A stretch of DNA of 64,000 nt from Prado023 sp963798745. GTDB lineage: Bacteria > Actinomycetota > Actinomycetes > S36-B12 > CAIYMF01. Shown one piece after another: positions 9,097 through 17,428 of the stretch. The stretch is from positions 310,001 through 374,000 of the forward strand of contig CAWCUF010000001.1 in NCBI GenBank assembly GCA_963798745.1. The letters are read 5' to 3'. The first letter of the stretch is position 1. Every line of letters begins with the position of its first letter. Below the pieces are notes generated by a model that did not search any database, was not told where the DNA came from, and worked only from the letters and a program-made list of their open reading frames with translations. A program made the translations under genes and the position numbers.

Positions 9097-9124
9097 GGGC
9101 CCGCCGGGATCGTCCGGCGGGCCC
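9097..9124 (+). terminator. Hairpin terminator after the fasciclin gene
   Basis: GGGCCCGCCGG (9097-9107) and CCGGCGGGCCC (9114-9124) form a perfect 11-bp stem with a six-base loop. Only a short TTC follows, with no T-run. It could serve both this gene and the convergent PPK2 gene. Confidence 0.7.
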
Positions 9125-9183
9125 TTCGCCATGTCCGCCGGGTGCCGAGCTGCTGGCGTGCCCGAGCAGTCAGCGCGCGAGGA

Positions 9184-10062
9184 TCAGTGCTCGCCCTCGC
9201 GCTGCGGCTTCTTGCCCTTGTCCGCGGCCACGCGCTCGAGGTCCTGGGCGTGATCGGGGACGAACGTCTGGGTGTCACGCGGCGGGCGCTGGTAGCCGGT
9301 CGTGGCCGGACGCTTGGGCAGTTCCAGCGGCGCGCGCTCCACGTGCGTGTAGGGGATCGTGGAGAGCAGGTGGTGGATCGCGTTGATCCGGGCCCGGCGC
9401 TTGTCGTCGGACTCCACGACGTACCACGGCGCGCTGGAGGTGTCGGTGTGCACGAGCATGTCGTCCTTGGCCCGGGAGTAGTCCTCCCAGCGCGTGATGG
9501 ACTCCAGGTCCATCGGTGAGAGCTTCCAGCGCCGCATCGGGTCGTGCAGGCGCGAGCGGAACCTCGCCTCCTGCTCCTCGTCGGAGACGCTGAACCAGTA
9601 CTTGCGCAGCACGATCCCGTCCTCGACCAGCATGCTCTCGAAGATCGGGGCCTGGTGCAGGAACCGGCGGTACTCCTCGGCGGTGCAGAAGCCCATCACC
9701 CGCTCGACCCCGGCCCGGTTGTACCAGGACCGGTCCAGCAGGACGATCTCGCCGGCGGCCGGCAGGTGCGGCACGTAGCGCTGGAAGTACCACTGCGTCT
9801 GCTCGCGCTCGGTGGGCGCGGGTAGGGCCACGATCCGCGCGACGCGAGGGTTCAGGTACTGCGCGATCCGCTGGATCGTGCCGCCCTTGCCGGCGGCGTC
9901 GCGGCCCTCGAAGAGGACCACCACCCGGGCGCCCGTGGTGCGGACCCATTCCTGCATCTCGACCATCTCGGCCTGCAGCCGGAACAATTCGAGCTCGTAG
10001 AGCGCCTTGTCCATCCGCTTGGACTTGCGGGTCCCGTCGGCTTGCTTGGTCTTCTTCGCCAT
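9184..10062 (-). CDS. ppk2: Polyphosphate kinase 2 (PPK2)
   Basis: This 292-residue single-domain PPK2 transfers phosphate between polyphosphate and nucleotides. Walker A is FEGRDAAGKGG (51-61); the lid and Walker B region contains LLDRSWYNRAG with Asp110-Arg111. The family motif set is complete, and length fits one-domain PPK2 enzymes. Which nucleotide (GDP, ADP or AMP) it prefers cannot be told from sequence alone. The start is ATG 10062; the longer open frame upstream is not used, because a minus-strand TAGCCT box lies seven bases before this ATG. The N-terminus is Lys/Arg-rich. Confidence 0.93.
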   Translation of the reverse strand: MAKKTKQADGTRKSKRMDKALYELELFRLQAEMVEMQEWVRTTGARVVVLFEGRDAAGKGGTIQRIAQYLNPRVARIVALPAPTEREQTQWYFQRYVPHLPAAGEIVLLDRSWYNRAGVERVMGFCTAEEYRRFLHQAPIFESMLVEDGIVLRKYWFSVSDEEQEARFRSRLHDPMRRWKLSPMDLESITRWEDYSRAKDDMLVHTDTSSAPWYVVESDDKRRARINAIHHLLSTIPYTHVERAPLELPKRPATTGYQRPPRDTQTFVPDHAQDLERVAADKGKKPQREGEH

Positions 10063-10069
10063 GGGGGTC

Positions 10070-10075
10070 AGGCTA
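10070..10075 (-). promoter_or_regulatory. -10 box of the leaderless ppk2 promoter
   Basis: On the minus strand TAGCCT is followed by seven bases and the PPK2 start codon. No ribosome-binding site is present. Confidence 0.45.
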
Positions 10076-10180
10076 TCCAAGCCGAGAGCCTCCGACGCGA
10101 CCAGAGGGCCTGCGCCGACCGGAGGGATCCTCGTAGCAGGATCAGCGCCAACTGCTGGTCGAGGGGAAGGTCCGAGCACC

Positions 10181-10533
10181 GTGCGCGAGCTGGCGGTGGG
10201 TACCTTCCGCCGGGGCACCCGCAGCAAGTCCCTGAAGATCGCGGTCTACCGGACGAAGGCCGGCAGGCCCACCGGCGGGCGCTGTGGCGCACCACCCGGT
10301 CAGCGTCGTCGCTGAGGTGGTCGCCGGAACAGGTCGTCAAGCCCGGCCTGCGGGGTCAAGCGCGGCAAGTACGCGGTGGTACTCAGCACGACTGCCAAGG
10401 GGACCTCCAAGAAGTGCCACCGGGCGCTGCGTTCGCCCTACTCGGTCCTGCCGGGCTCCGTGGCGTTGGACCGTGGCGGCAAGAGGTGGAAGAAGGTCTC
10501 CGGGGGCCACGGGGTCTGGGTGCGGCTCGGCTG
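10181..10533 (+). pseudogene. Decayed basic protein of unknown family
   Basis: One reading frame runs from about 10181 to a TGA at 10531-10533, interrupted by an in-frame TGA at 10313-10315. The two halves read like one Lys/Arg-rich beta domain: LAVGTFRRGTRSKSLKIAVY before the stop, and KRGKYAVVLSTTAKG then KRWKKVSGGHGVWVRL after it. Codon choice on both sides is typical of the genome, with G/C in third positions. No convincing start was found. The style (repeated K-x-K, short beta strands) recalls C-terminal or linker parts of the secreted proteins in this window, but I could not match a family. It fills the gap between PPK2 and the P450. Confidence 0.4.
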
Positions 10534-10556
10534 AGCATCCACGGCACGATGGGCCC

Positions 10557-11921
10557 ATGACCACGGACCCCACCGCAGATCCGACCGCCCGCGTGCCCGG
10601 ACCGCCCACGGACTCGATCGCCCGCGTGCCCGGCCTGCCCGTGCTGGGCAACACCGTGGAGTTCCTGCGCGACGCCGGCGGCCTGCTGCGCCGCGCGCAG
10701 GCGCAGTACGGCAATGCCTTCGAGGTGCGCGTGCTGGGCCAGCCCACCACGGTGCTGATGAGTCCGCAGGCCACCAAAGAGGTCTACATCGACCGTGCGG
10801 CGAACTTCTCCAGCGAGATCGGCTGGTCGTTCACGATCGGTCCGATGTTCGCCCGCGGCCTGATGCTGCGCGACTTCGACGACCATCATCTGCACCGCCG
10901 GGTCATGCAGTACGCGTTCCGCCGCCAAGCCCTGGCCGGCTACATGGAGCAGGTCAACACCTTGGCCGGCGCACACGTCGCGGCAGCCGTGCGCGAGAGC
11001 GGTCCGCAGGGGATCGACGTGTACCTGATGACCAAACGGTTGACCCTGGACATCGCAGCGCAGGTGTTCGTGGGCCTGGAGCTCGGCGTCCGGACCGACG
11101 TGGTCAACGACTGCTTCGTGGCGATGATGCGGGCCTCGGTGGCGCCGCTGCGCCGCGACCTGCCCGGCACGTCGTTCGCACGTGGCCTGCGCGCTCGCCG
11201 CACATTGCAGGGACTGCTGACCGGGCTCGTGCTCGAGCGCCGGGCCGGGGCGGACCAGGGCACGGACCTGCTCAGCCAACTGTCCCGCGCGACCACCGAG
11301 TCCGGCGCCACGTTGGCCGTCGACGAGGTCGTGGACCACATGATCTTCCTGCTGCTGGCCGCCCACGACACCACCACGGCCACCCTCACCGTGATGCTCT
11401 GGCACCTGTCCCAGCAACCCGAGTGGCAGGACCGGCTGGCCGCGGAGGTCGCCGACCTGGACGGCGACGCAGTGAGCATCGAGAACTACAAGTCGCTGAC
11501 CGACACCGAGCTGGTGATGAAGGAGGCGCTGCGCCTGAGCCCACCGGTGCCGTTCTCACCGCGGGGCGTGCTGCGCGACACCGAGGTGGCCGGCGTGCCG
11601 CTTCGGGCCGGCCAGATGATCACGCTGGCCAGTCTCGGCCTGCACCGGCACCCGGACTTCTGGGCGGCACCGGACGAGTTCGACCCCCTGCGCTTCGGAC
11701 CCGACCGGGCCGAGGACCGGGCGCACTCCCATGTGTATGTGCCGTTCGGCGGTGGAGCGCACATCTGCCTGGGCAACCACCTGGCCGAACTGATGACCAA
11801 GGCAGTCATGGCCGCGGTCCTGCGCGAGCACCGGGTGCGCGCCCGCCCCGGGCAGCGCATGCAGATGGCCGCGGTGCCGATCCCCAAGCCCCGCGGGGAA
11901 CTGCGCCTGACGCTGGCCTGA
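10557..11921 (+). CDS. Cytochrome P450
   Basis: This 454-residue soluble heme mono-oxygenase carries the I-helix oxygen-activation motif AAHDTT, the K-helix ExxR at Glu323-Arg326 (KEALRLSP) and the heme loop FGGGAHICLG with the thiolate Cys404. No N-terminal membrane anchor is seen. The first ~22 residues contain a short repeat (ARVPG twice). The CYP family and substrate cannot be assigned. No ferredoxin or reductase gene is adjacent, so redox partners must be encoded elsewhere. The convergent neighbour is a fatty-acid CoA ligase, and lipid oxidation is a loose possibility. ATG 10557 lacks a Shine-Dalgarno. Confidence 0.93.
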   Translation: MTTDPTADPTARVPGPPTDSIARVPGLPVLGNTVEFLRDAGGLLRRAQAQYGNAFEVRVLGQPTTVLMSPQATKEVYIDRAANFSSEIGWSFTIGPMFARGLMLRDFDDHHLHRRVMQYAFRRQALAGYMEQVNTLAGAHVAAAVRESGPQGIDVYLMTKRLTLDIAAQVFVGLELGVRTDVVNDCFVAMMRASVAPLRRDLPGTSFARGLRARRTLQGLLTGLVLERRAGADQGTDLLSQLSRATTESGATLAVDEVVDHMIFLLLAAHDTTTATLTVMLWHLSQQPEWQDRLAAEVADLDGDAVSIENYKSLTDTELVMKEALRLSPPVPFSPRGVLRDTEVAGVPLRAGQMITLASLGLHRHPDFWAAPDEFDPLRFGPDRAEDRAHSHVYVPFGGGAHICLGNHLAELMTKAVMAAVLREHRVRARPGQRMQMAAVPIPKPRGELRLTLA

Positions 11922-11925
11922 GCGG

Positions 11926-11971
11926 TCCCCCGCCCCCCTCGCCGGCGCGGGCTGGGGTGGGGGCCGGGGGA
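11926..11971. terminator. GC-rich imperfect hairpin between convergent genes
   Basis: C-rich sequence at 11926-11940 and G-rich sequence at 11951-11971 can pair into a long imperfect stem with a GC loop. It lies between the P450 and the acyl-CoA ligase stops and could act in both directions. There is no T-run. Confidence 0.45.
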
Positions 11972-11976
11972 GGGGA

Positions 11977-13461
11977 TCAGTCCGTGGGGATGTGGATCTC
12001 GCGCTTGAGGATCTTGCCGGTCGCGGTCAACGGCAGCTCGCTGGTGACCCAGACGGTGCGCGGGTACTTGTAGGCTGCCACGCGCTCCTTGACGAACGCA
12101 CGCAACTCCTCGGCGGACGCACTGGCACCGGGCTTGAGCGTGACCGCGGCGGCCACCTCCTCACCGAGCTCCGCGTGCGGGATGCCCAGGACAGCAGCCG
12201 TCGCCACGGCCGGGTGCTCGTAGAGGACCTCCTCGACCTCACGGGGGTAGACGTTGAAACCGCCGCGGATGATCATGTCCTTGGCCCGGTCGACGATGTA
12301 GTAGTAACCCTGGTCGTCACGCTTGGCCAGGTCGCCGGTCCGGAACCAACCGTCGTGCATCACCTCGGCGGTGGCGTCGGGCTTACCGAGGTAGCCCTTC
12401 ATGACGTTGTGACCCTTGATCGCTATCTCGCCGATCTCACCCTCGGGGGTGTCGTTCCACTCGCCGTCGACCAACCGGAACTCCACACCATCGACCGGCT
12501 GCCCGATCGAGCCGGGCTTCCGCTCGCGGTCGGGGTGGTTGAAGGAGGCCACCGGGCTGGTCTCGGACAGACCGTAACCCTCGAGGATGATGGTGTCGAA
12601 GGCCGCCTCGAAACCGTGCAGCACCTCGACCGGCAGCGACGCCCCACCGGAGGCGCACATGCGCAGCGCGGACAGGTCGTAGTCGGCCTTGGCCGGGTGC
12701 TGGAGGAGGCCGACGTACATCGTGGGCACGCCCAGCATGACCGTCACCTTGTCGCGCTGGAGCACCTCCAGAGCCTTCGTCGGGTCGAAGCGCGGCAGCA
12801 GGGTCAGAGTGGCCCCGATCAGGATGGAGGCATTCATGCCCACGGTCTGGCCGAAGGAGTGGAACAGCGGCAGGCCGCCGAACACCATGTCCTCGGCGGT
12901 GAAGGTGATCAGGTCGATGCAGATCTCGGCGTTGCGCCGCATGTTCGCGTGTGTGAGCTCGGCGCCCTTCGGGGTGCCGGTGGTGCCCGAGGTGTACAGC
13001 ACGACGGCGGTGTCGTCATCGGCCCGATCGATCAGGTCGACCGGCTCGTGGGCCATCGCCAGGCCGAGGAACTCCGCGGGTACGACGTTGACGAACTGGG
13101 TGCCCGCCTCATCCGCCCCGGCCTCTGCCTCGGTGACCACGCCGTCCCAGGCGAAGAACACCTTCGCCTGGGAGTCGCGCAGGACGAAGGCGAACTCGCG
13201 GGACTTGTACAGCGGGTTGACCGGCACCACGACACCCCCGGCCCAGAGGATCCCGTAGTAGATGATCGGCATGTGCGGGATGTTGGGCAGGCTCACGGCC
13301 ACCCGGTCGCCGGGCTCGACGCCCAGGGACTTCAGCCAGCCGGCCACCCGGGCCGCACCCTGGGCGAGCATCCCGTACGGGATCACGGTGTCGTCGAGGA
13401 CGATCGCGGGCTTGGCAGGGTCTGCCTTCGCGGTGCGAGCGAGGTTGCTGGCGAGGTTCAT
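11977..13461 (-). CDS. Long-chain fatty-acid-CoA ligase (AMP-binding)
   Basis: This 494-residue ANL-superfamily enzyme activates a carboxylic acid to acyl-AMP and then acyl-CoA. The P-loop-like motif LYTSGTTGTPKG lies at about 155-166. GYGLSET is the A5 motif. The hinge and A8 region is VDRAKDMIIRGGFNVYP, and the catalytic lysine lies in TATGKILKRE near the C-terminus. Length matches fatty-acid or aromatic-acid CoA ligases; chain-length preference is not readable. The start is ATG 13461, preceded on the minus strand by GGAAAGGA; twelve extra in-frame codons upstream are not needed. It is monocistronic. Confidence 0.92.
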   Translation of the reverse strand: MNLASNLARTAKADPAKPAIVLDDTVIPYGMLAQGAARVAGWLKSLGVEPGDRVAVSLPNIPHMPIIYYGILWAGGVVVPVNPLYKSREFAFVLRDSQAKVFFAWDGVVTEAEAGADEAGTQFVNVVPAEFLGLAMAHEPVDLIDRADDDTAVVLYTSGTTGTPKGAELTHANMRRNAEICIDLITFTAEDMVFGGLPLFHSFGQTVGMNASILIGATLTLLPRFDPTKALEVLQRDKVTVMLGVPTMYVGLLQHPAKADYDLSALRMCASGGASLPVEVLHGFEAAFDTIILEGYGLSETSPVASFNHPDRERKPGSIGQPVDGVEFRLVDGEWNDTPEGEIGEIAIKGHNVMKGYLGKPDATAEVMHDGWFRTGDLAKRDDQGYYYIVDRAKDMIIRGGFNVYPREVEEVLYEHPAVATAAVLGIPHAELGEEVAAAVTLKPGASASAEELRAFVKERVAAYKYPRTVWVTSELPLTATGKILKREIHIPTD

Positions 13462-13572
13462 GAGCGGTCCTTTCCGCATGGGTTGGGGCGCGTGCACGCC
13501 GCGTGGTGATCTGAATCACTGTAGGCGACCCGCGACGCCGGTCTCAGGGTGGGCGGTGCGCATACTGGGGGC

Positions 13573-13832
13573 ATGGCTGCTCACGACCACCCGCTGTTCA
13601 CCCGGCTGTACGGGGTGCTCGCCGATCTGGGCGAGCATTCCGACCTGGGACCGGCCCGTTGCGCAGTGCGGTCGGCGGGCTGTGGCAGCGGGTCGCCGGC
13701 GGCTGCCGGTGCGACCAGGACACCCGGGCGGCTTTGGTCGACGCGGGCTTCCACGTGGAGGACCTCGACCAGCGGACGCTGCTGAACGTCCCGATCGCCA
13801 ACTGGACGCTTATGGGGTCCAGCCGGCCCTGA
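13573..13832 (+). pseudogene. Remnant of a class I SAM methyltransferase
   Basis: ATG 13573, six bases after a CATACT box, opens MAAHDHPLFTRLYGVLADLG, the typical N-terminus of short actinobacterial SAM-dependent methyltransferases of the UbiE/PEMT-like kind. From about 13671 a different frame reads LWQRVAGGCRCDQDTRAAL then AGFHVEDLDQ and a stop at 13830-13832, the typical C-terminus of the same proteins. The SAM-binding core (about 120-150 residues with the GxGTG motif) is missing between them. The gene has therefore suffered an internal deletion plus a frame change and cannot be functional. The rest of the gap to the HNH gene holds nothing recognisable. Confidence 0.65.
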
Positions 13833-13857
13833 GCGCACGTCCACCGTCCCGACCCGT

Positions 13858-15318
13858 TCACAGTCGCCAGCGGGTGCGTGGCGTGCGGGTGATGATCCAC
13901 GGTGCTTCGCGGTTCGCCGGCCAGGACGTCCCCGGTGGCGCACCGGGCTCAGGGACGGCTGTCTGCGGGCCGGGTGGGGCCGGACTGATGGTCCACATGC
14001 CCAGATCGACCTGACGGTGATGTGCCCAGCAGAGCAGGGCCAGATTGGGCAGGTCCGAAGCTCCACCGGCGGCCCAGTCGTGGACGTGGTGCGTCTGACA
14101 CGCTTCGGCCGGTATCCCACAGCCCGGGATGATGCAGCCCCCATCGCGGATGGCCAACGCCCGGCGTTGCGCTGGGGTGGCAGTTCGGGCTGTCCGGCCG
14201 ACGGCCAACGGGATCCGGCTGGCGAAGAGAACCGCTGCCAGGGCCGCGATCCGGGCCGCAGCCCCAACGTCGGAGAACCCAGCATCGGACAACCCAGCCT
14301 CGGACGCGGCCCCGCGGACGAGCTCCGCGTGGGCGCGCCCGGCGGTGTCGCGCAGGTCGATGACTGGGTCGGGGCCAGTCCCCGCGTCGATCTGGATGGG
14401 CGTGATGAGTGCGTCACAGGTGGTGAACCGCTGCTCGGCGGAGGTGAGGGCATGCCCACGGCTGCTGGTGCACACGACCTCCCCGGTGGCCGTGGTGTCC
14501 ATCACGACCGACACGGACACGGGCAGCCCCCCGCGGCTGGGGATCGAGCCGGTGGCGTGGGCGGCGTTGACCAGGGCGACCAGGGCATCGGCCCGCCGTG
14601 CGGTCGCGGGCACGTGATCGGCCTGGGAGCGCAGCCGTTCGGCGAACGCGTCGATCGCGGCGATCACCGCCTCCCCCTCGAGTCGGGGCAGCGTGCCGGC
14701 CAGGACGACCGAGTCGCTGGTCAGGGCGAAGGACAGCGACCGCGCCTCGTAGGCGCCCACTTCCTCGGGGTCGGGGTCGGCCGGGGGGTGCAGCATACGG
14801 ACGACGCGGTCCAGGAACACGCCGGCGGCGTGGGGCGACAACCGCCCCCACAGAGGGGCCAGCTCCTCGAGCACCGCGCTGAGCTCCTCGTCGGTCAACA
14901 CCTCGGCGCGGCGGGCGACTGCGTGGACGTGTTCACTGGTGATCACCCCGGCGGCCCACACGCTGCCCAGCTTCGGGTACGCATCGGCGAACGCCCCCGC
15001 GCGGGCCAGACGGCGGGCCCAGCCAGCGGACCAGCCCCGGGCCAGCAGCATCGCACCATCACCGACCAACGCCAGGCTGCCCGACCCGGCGGCCAGTGCC
15101 ATCCGTCTGGCCAGCTCGTACTCGGCGATCGCGACTGCCGAGCACAGCACCTCCACATCTGCCCCCGGGCGATCACCCGCCGCCAGGCCCATCTCGGGGG
15201 CGTCCCCGCCGGACAGCGCGACCAAGTCCGACCACACCGCCCTGACCTGCGCGGACGCGTCGGGCAACGCGCCCAGCGCTCGGGTGTCGACCACCCGGTC
15301 CACCACTGCTGTGTGCAT
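13858..15318 (-). CDS. DUF222/HNH endonuclease-domain protein (13E12 type)
   Basis: This 486-residue protein has the actinobacterial 13E12-repeat architecture. DUF222 covers most of the N-terminal 350 residues, and a C-terminal HNH domain lies at about 390-450. The HNH block shows paired cysteines (CIIPGCGIPAEACQ), HHVHDW and LCWAHHRQVD, giving the zinc ligands and catalytic His. Such genes occur in many copies in actinobacterial genomes and often behave as mobile or recombining elements; their function is unproven. ATG 15318 follows a GGGGGA ribosome site. Decayed genes on both sides (13573-13832 and 15552-15830) make this a worn spot of the chromosome. Confidence 0.88.
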   Translation of the reverse strand: MHTAVVDRVVDTRALGALPDASAQVRAVWSDLVALSGGDAPEMGLAAGDRPGADVEVLCSAVAIAEYELARRMALAAGSGSLALVGDGAMLLARGWSAGWARRLARAGAFADAYPKLGSVWAAGVITSEHVHAVARRAEVLTDEELSAVLEELAPLWGRLSPHAAGVFLDRVVRMLHPPADPDPEEVGAYEARSLSFALTSDSVVLAGTLPRLEGEAVIAAIDAFAERLRSQADHVPATARRADALVALVNAAHATGSIPSRGGLPVSVSVVMDTTATGEVVCTSSRGHALTSAEQRFTTCDALITPIQIDAGTGPDPVIDLRDTAGRAHAELVRGAASEAGLSDAGFSDVGAAARIAALAAVLFASRIPLAVGRTARTATPAQRRALAIRDGGCIIPGCGIPAEACQTHHVHDWAAGGASDLPNLALLCWAHHRQVDLGMWTISPAPPGPQTAVPEPGAPPGTSWPANREAPWIITRTPRTRWRL

Positions 15319-15551
15319 TCTCGCTGTCCCCCGTCTCGAACACCTGTACGAACCCTATCAAGGGGGGGCGACAATCGCCAGCCACCCGACCCAAGCCTGT
15401 GGCCGACGCCACACCTGTCAGCGGTGCAAACCGCGCCCGAATCGAGGTGAGCCCACGGCCAGGTCGGCATCCCAGCGCTGTGACCCTGCACGTCGCTGGG
15501 CACCGCTACCGCCACCTCGGAGGCATCGCGCGGGAGCACAACGGGGTGAAC

Positions 15552-15830
15552 TCAGTTCTCCGGGAGCGCGTCGAACAGTTCGCGCAGCTCCCGGACCTCG
15601 TGATCAGCCTCGGCCGGATGCCTGAAGTGCAGTTCGGGGTGTACGACGTAGGAGTTGCGCCCTGCCCACCCGGGTGCGCGTCACGAACCCCGGCCTCGAT
15701 CCGGTCACGCAGGATCCCCCCTGCGCGATGCGCTCGGCGATCTGGGCCACGCAGCGCTGGTTGCGTCATGCGCGAGGTCCGCGCCTCGGGACTCCCGGGG
15801 ACGCGGACCTGGCGCGTGTCGCTGCTGGCC
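15552..15830 (-). pseudogene. Decayed winged-helix transcriptional regulator
   Basis: Read on the minus strand, three frames in turn give pieces of a MarR/ArsR-like winged-helix protein. NQRCVAQIAERIAQGG resembles the recognition-helix part, VTRTRVGR the wing, and NSYVVHPELHFRHPAEADHEV, ending ELFDALPEN before the TGA at 15552-15554, the usual C-terminal tail of this family (consensus RRNRYxVxPxxxxRHPxEA). Frame changes and a TGA upstream of the first piece show it is broken. No start was found. The remaining 15319-15551 holds no gene that I can support. Confidence 0.55.
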
Positions 15831-16295
15831 TCAGCCGGCGTCCTCCTGATCGCCGGACGCTGCGGTATCGATCGAGACCTGGGAACTTCCGCCGGACTCG
15901 ACCGAGATCTTGCGGGGCTTGGCCGCCTCGGCCACGGGCAGGACCAGGGTCAGCACGCCGTCGGTGTAGGACGCCGTGACGTTCTCCAGGTCGACGGCGT
16001 TGCCCAGCGTCAACTGACGGGCGAACGTGCCGGAGACCCGCTCAGCGGCCAGCCATTCGGCATCCTCGGACCCGGTGGTGCGCTGGGCGCGAATGGTCAT
16101 GACGCGCTCGTCGACGTCGACGTCGATGGAGCCCGGGTCCACACCGGGCAGGTCGCACTGCAGGATCCAGCGGTCGCCGTGCCGGTAGAGATCGATCGGC
16201 ATGGCACGCGCTGTCTGACCAGCGTCGACGGCCGTCGACAGGATGCGCTCAGCCATCCGATCGAGGTCACGGAAGGGATCGAATCGGTTTGCCAC
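15831..16295 (-). CDS. Hsp20 small heat-shock protein
   Basis: This 154-residue alpha-crystallin-domain chaperone binds unfolding proteins without ATP. It begins MANRFDPFRDLDRMAERIL, a normal actinobacterial sHSP start. The crystallin domain follows (about 35-130: MPIDLYRHGDRWILQCDLPG, then VTASYTDGVLTLVLPV with the G-x-L motif), and the tail is acidic. The start is GTG 16295, because the GAGGAGG ribosome site sits nine bases upstream. A GTG three codons earlier would abut that site. A CIRCE operator 48 bases upstream of the start marks the gene as HrcA-controlled and heat-inducible. Confidence 0.93.
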   Translation of the reverse strand: MANRFDPFRDLDRMAERILSTAVDAGQTARAMPIDLYRHGDRWILQCDLPGVDPGSIDVDVDERVMTIRAQRTTGSEDAEWLAAERVSGTFARQLTLGNAVDLENVTASYTDGVLTLVLPVAEAAKPRKISVESGGSSQVSIDTAASGDQEDAG

Positions 16296-16342
16296 CTCAA
16301 CCACCTCCTCGGGTATTCGTCACAAGGTTGGCACCGCCAACA

Positions 16343-16369
16343 TTAGCACTCTGCCTAGGAGAGTGCCAG
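16343..16369 (-). promoter_or_regulatory. CIRCE operator (HrcA-binding site) of hsp20
   Basis: TTAGCACTC (16343-16351), a nine-base spacer and GAGTGCCAG (16361-16369) match the CIRCE consensus TTAGCACTC-N9-GAGTGCTAA with two mismatches. On the minus strand the element overlaps a plausible promoter, with a -10 in GTGCTAATGT, as in classical HrcA-repressed chaperone genes. A second small palindrome, TTGGC-ACC-GCCAA at 16328-16340, lies between it and the gene. Confidence 0.85.
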
Positions 16370-16383
16370 CCTTTGACGGCGGC

Positions 16384-16935
16384 TCAGTCCTGTCCGCGCT
16401 TGATGTCCACGGCGGCGAACTCCACCTCGACGGGCTCGGCGAAGCGCCGACCGTTGACCTCGTCGTGGCGCATGAACTGCGGCGGGTCGATGCTGACTGA
16501 CATCCGGTAGCGACCGTCCGCGGGCAACTGCCAGTTGCGCCCGTAGTGGTAGATCATCGGGTGCCACAGCATCGGCTGGCGATGCGTCCCCACGGTGCTG
16601 CCGTCCGGCGCGGTCAGGGTCACCGTCACATCGAGGCAGGGCACGAACCGGCCGTCACCGGCATCACGCACCGAGACCTCGACGTGCGCGTTGTCCTCGC
16701 CCGGCTCCGTCCAGACCAACTCGCCCTCGACCATGGCGTACATGCCCTCGGCCTCCTCGACGGCGTAGCCGACCAGGTAGTCGCCGGCTCGCTGCTCACC
16801 GCCGTCGTGCGCGACCGCGTCGGTCATGTGGGTCAGCGCCGCACCGTAGGCCTCGCCCTGCGCGCGGGCCAGGTCGAGTTGCCTGGCCGTGGCCTCGTCG
16901 GTGTTCGGGTCCATCGGGGGCGAGCCCGAACTCAT
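16384..16935 (-). CDS. Probable iron-transport (Tp34/P19-like) family protein
   Basis: This 183-residue protein has no signal peptide or membrane helix. The second half forms an Ig-like beta fold with histidine- and methionine-bearing blocks (QPMLWHPMIYHYGRNW, then SVSIDPPQFMRHDEVNGR), which resembles the Fe2+-transport family (Tp34/P19) annotated in actinobacteria. In Gram-negative homologues the protein is periplasmic and binds metal; the lack of an export signal here is odd, and the assignment rests on memory of family motifs. The start is ATG 16935 with GGAGGAGG seven bases upstream; it overlaps the stop of the preceding gene (ATGA), so the pair are coupled. Confidence 0.5.
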   Translation of the reverse strand: MSSGSPPMDPNTDEATARQLDLARAQGEAYGAALTHMTDAVAHDGGEQRAGDYLVGYAVEEAEGMYAMVEGELVWTEPGEDNAHVEVSVRDAGDGRFVPCLDVTVTLTAPDGSTVGTHRQPMLWHPMIYHYGRNWQLPADGRYRMSVSIDPPQFMRHDEVNGRRFAEPVEVEFAAVDIKRGQD

Positions 16936-17306
16936 CGCGCGCCCTCCTCCCGGGCCACCTCGTTGTCGGTCAGGACCAGGGCCGGAGCGGCGGCCACACC
17001 AGCGGGGGCCACCTCGCCCTGCCCGTCCTGGCCGGCATCCTGCTCCTTGTCCTCGGAGTCGTCCCGCGAGACCGTGTCCTTGACCGACTGGGTCGCCTTC
17101 GCGGCCGCATCGCTGACCTTGTGCCCCACGACCGGCGCCTTCTCCGCGGCGAAGTCCTTCACCTGCGCGGCCTTCTCCTGCACCAGCGGGCTCTCGATGA
17201 AGTCCTGGGAGCGGCGCTTGAGTTCCTCGTAGCGAGCCCGGCCCGCTCGCGAGCCGAGCACATAGCCGCCGACGAACCCGCCGACGAACGCGATCCTGCT
17301 CTTCAT
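16932..17306 (-). CDS. Small YtxH-like membrane-associated protein
   Basis: This 124-residue protein opens with a short Gly-rich hydrophobic segment (AFVGGFVGGYVLGSRAGR, about 6-23), as in YtxH-type envelope or stress proteins. A charged helical region with repeated Ala-Lys-Asp pattern (about 28-80) and an acidic then Ala/Val-rich tail follow. ATG 17306 has GGAGC six bases upstream. Its stop overlaps the start of the following gene, so both are probably expressed together. No enzymatic motif is present; a structural or stress role is inferred only from the fold type. Confidence 0.65.
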   Translation of the reverse strand: MKSRIAFVGGFVGGYVLGSRAGRARYEELKRRSQDFIESPLVQEKAAQVKDFAAEKAPVVGHKVSDAAAKATQSVKDTVSRDDSEDKEQDAGQDGQGEVAPAGVAAAPALVLTDNEVAREEGAR

Positions 17307-17428
17307 GATTGCTCCGATCTGTCGATGCACGAGGTGTCGCGGTCTTCGCTGCACCTCTACCCTCGACCGCGCACGGCATACCGCAGCAGCGCCATGCCTG
17401 CCGGGCCGCCAGGGCGTGCCGCCCACCG

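Noticed and set aside
11992..13509. Plus-strand 505-codon open frame opposite the acyl-CoA ligase
   Set aside because: It is the antisense shadow of a gene with all ANL motifs; its composition is unlike a protein.
13858..15318. HNH protein as an intein or group II intron maturase
   Set aside because: DUF222 plus C-terminal HNH is the 13E12 type; there are no intein splice motifs and no reverse transcriptase.
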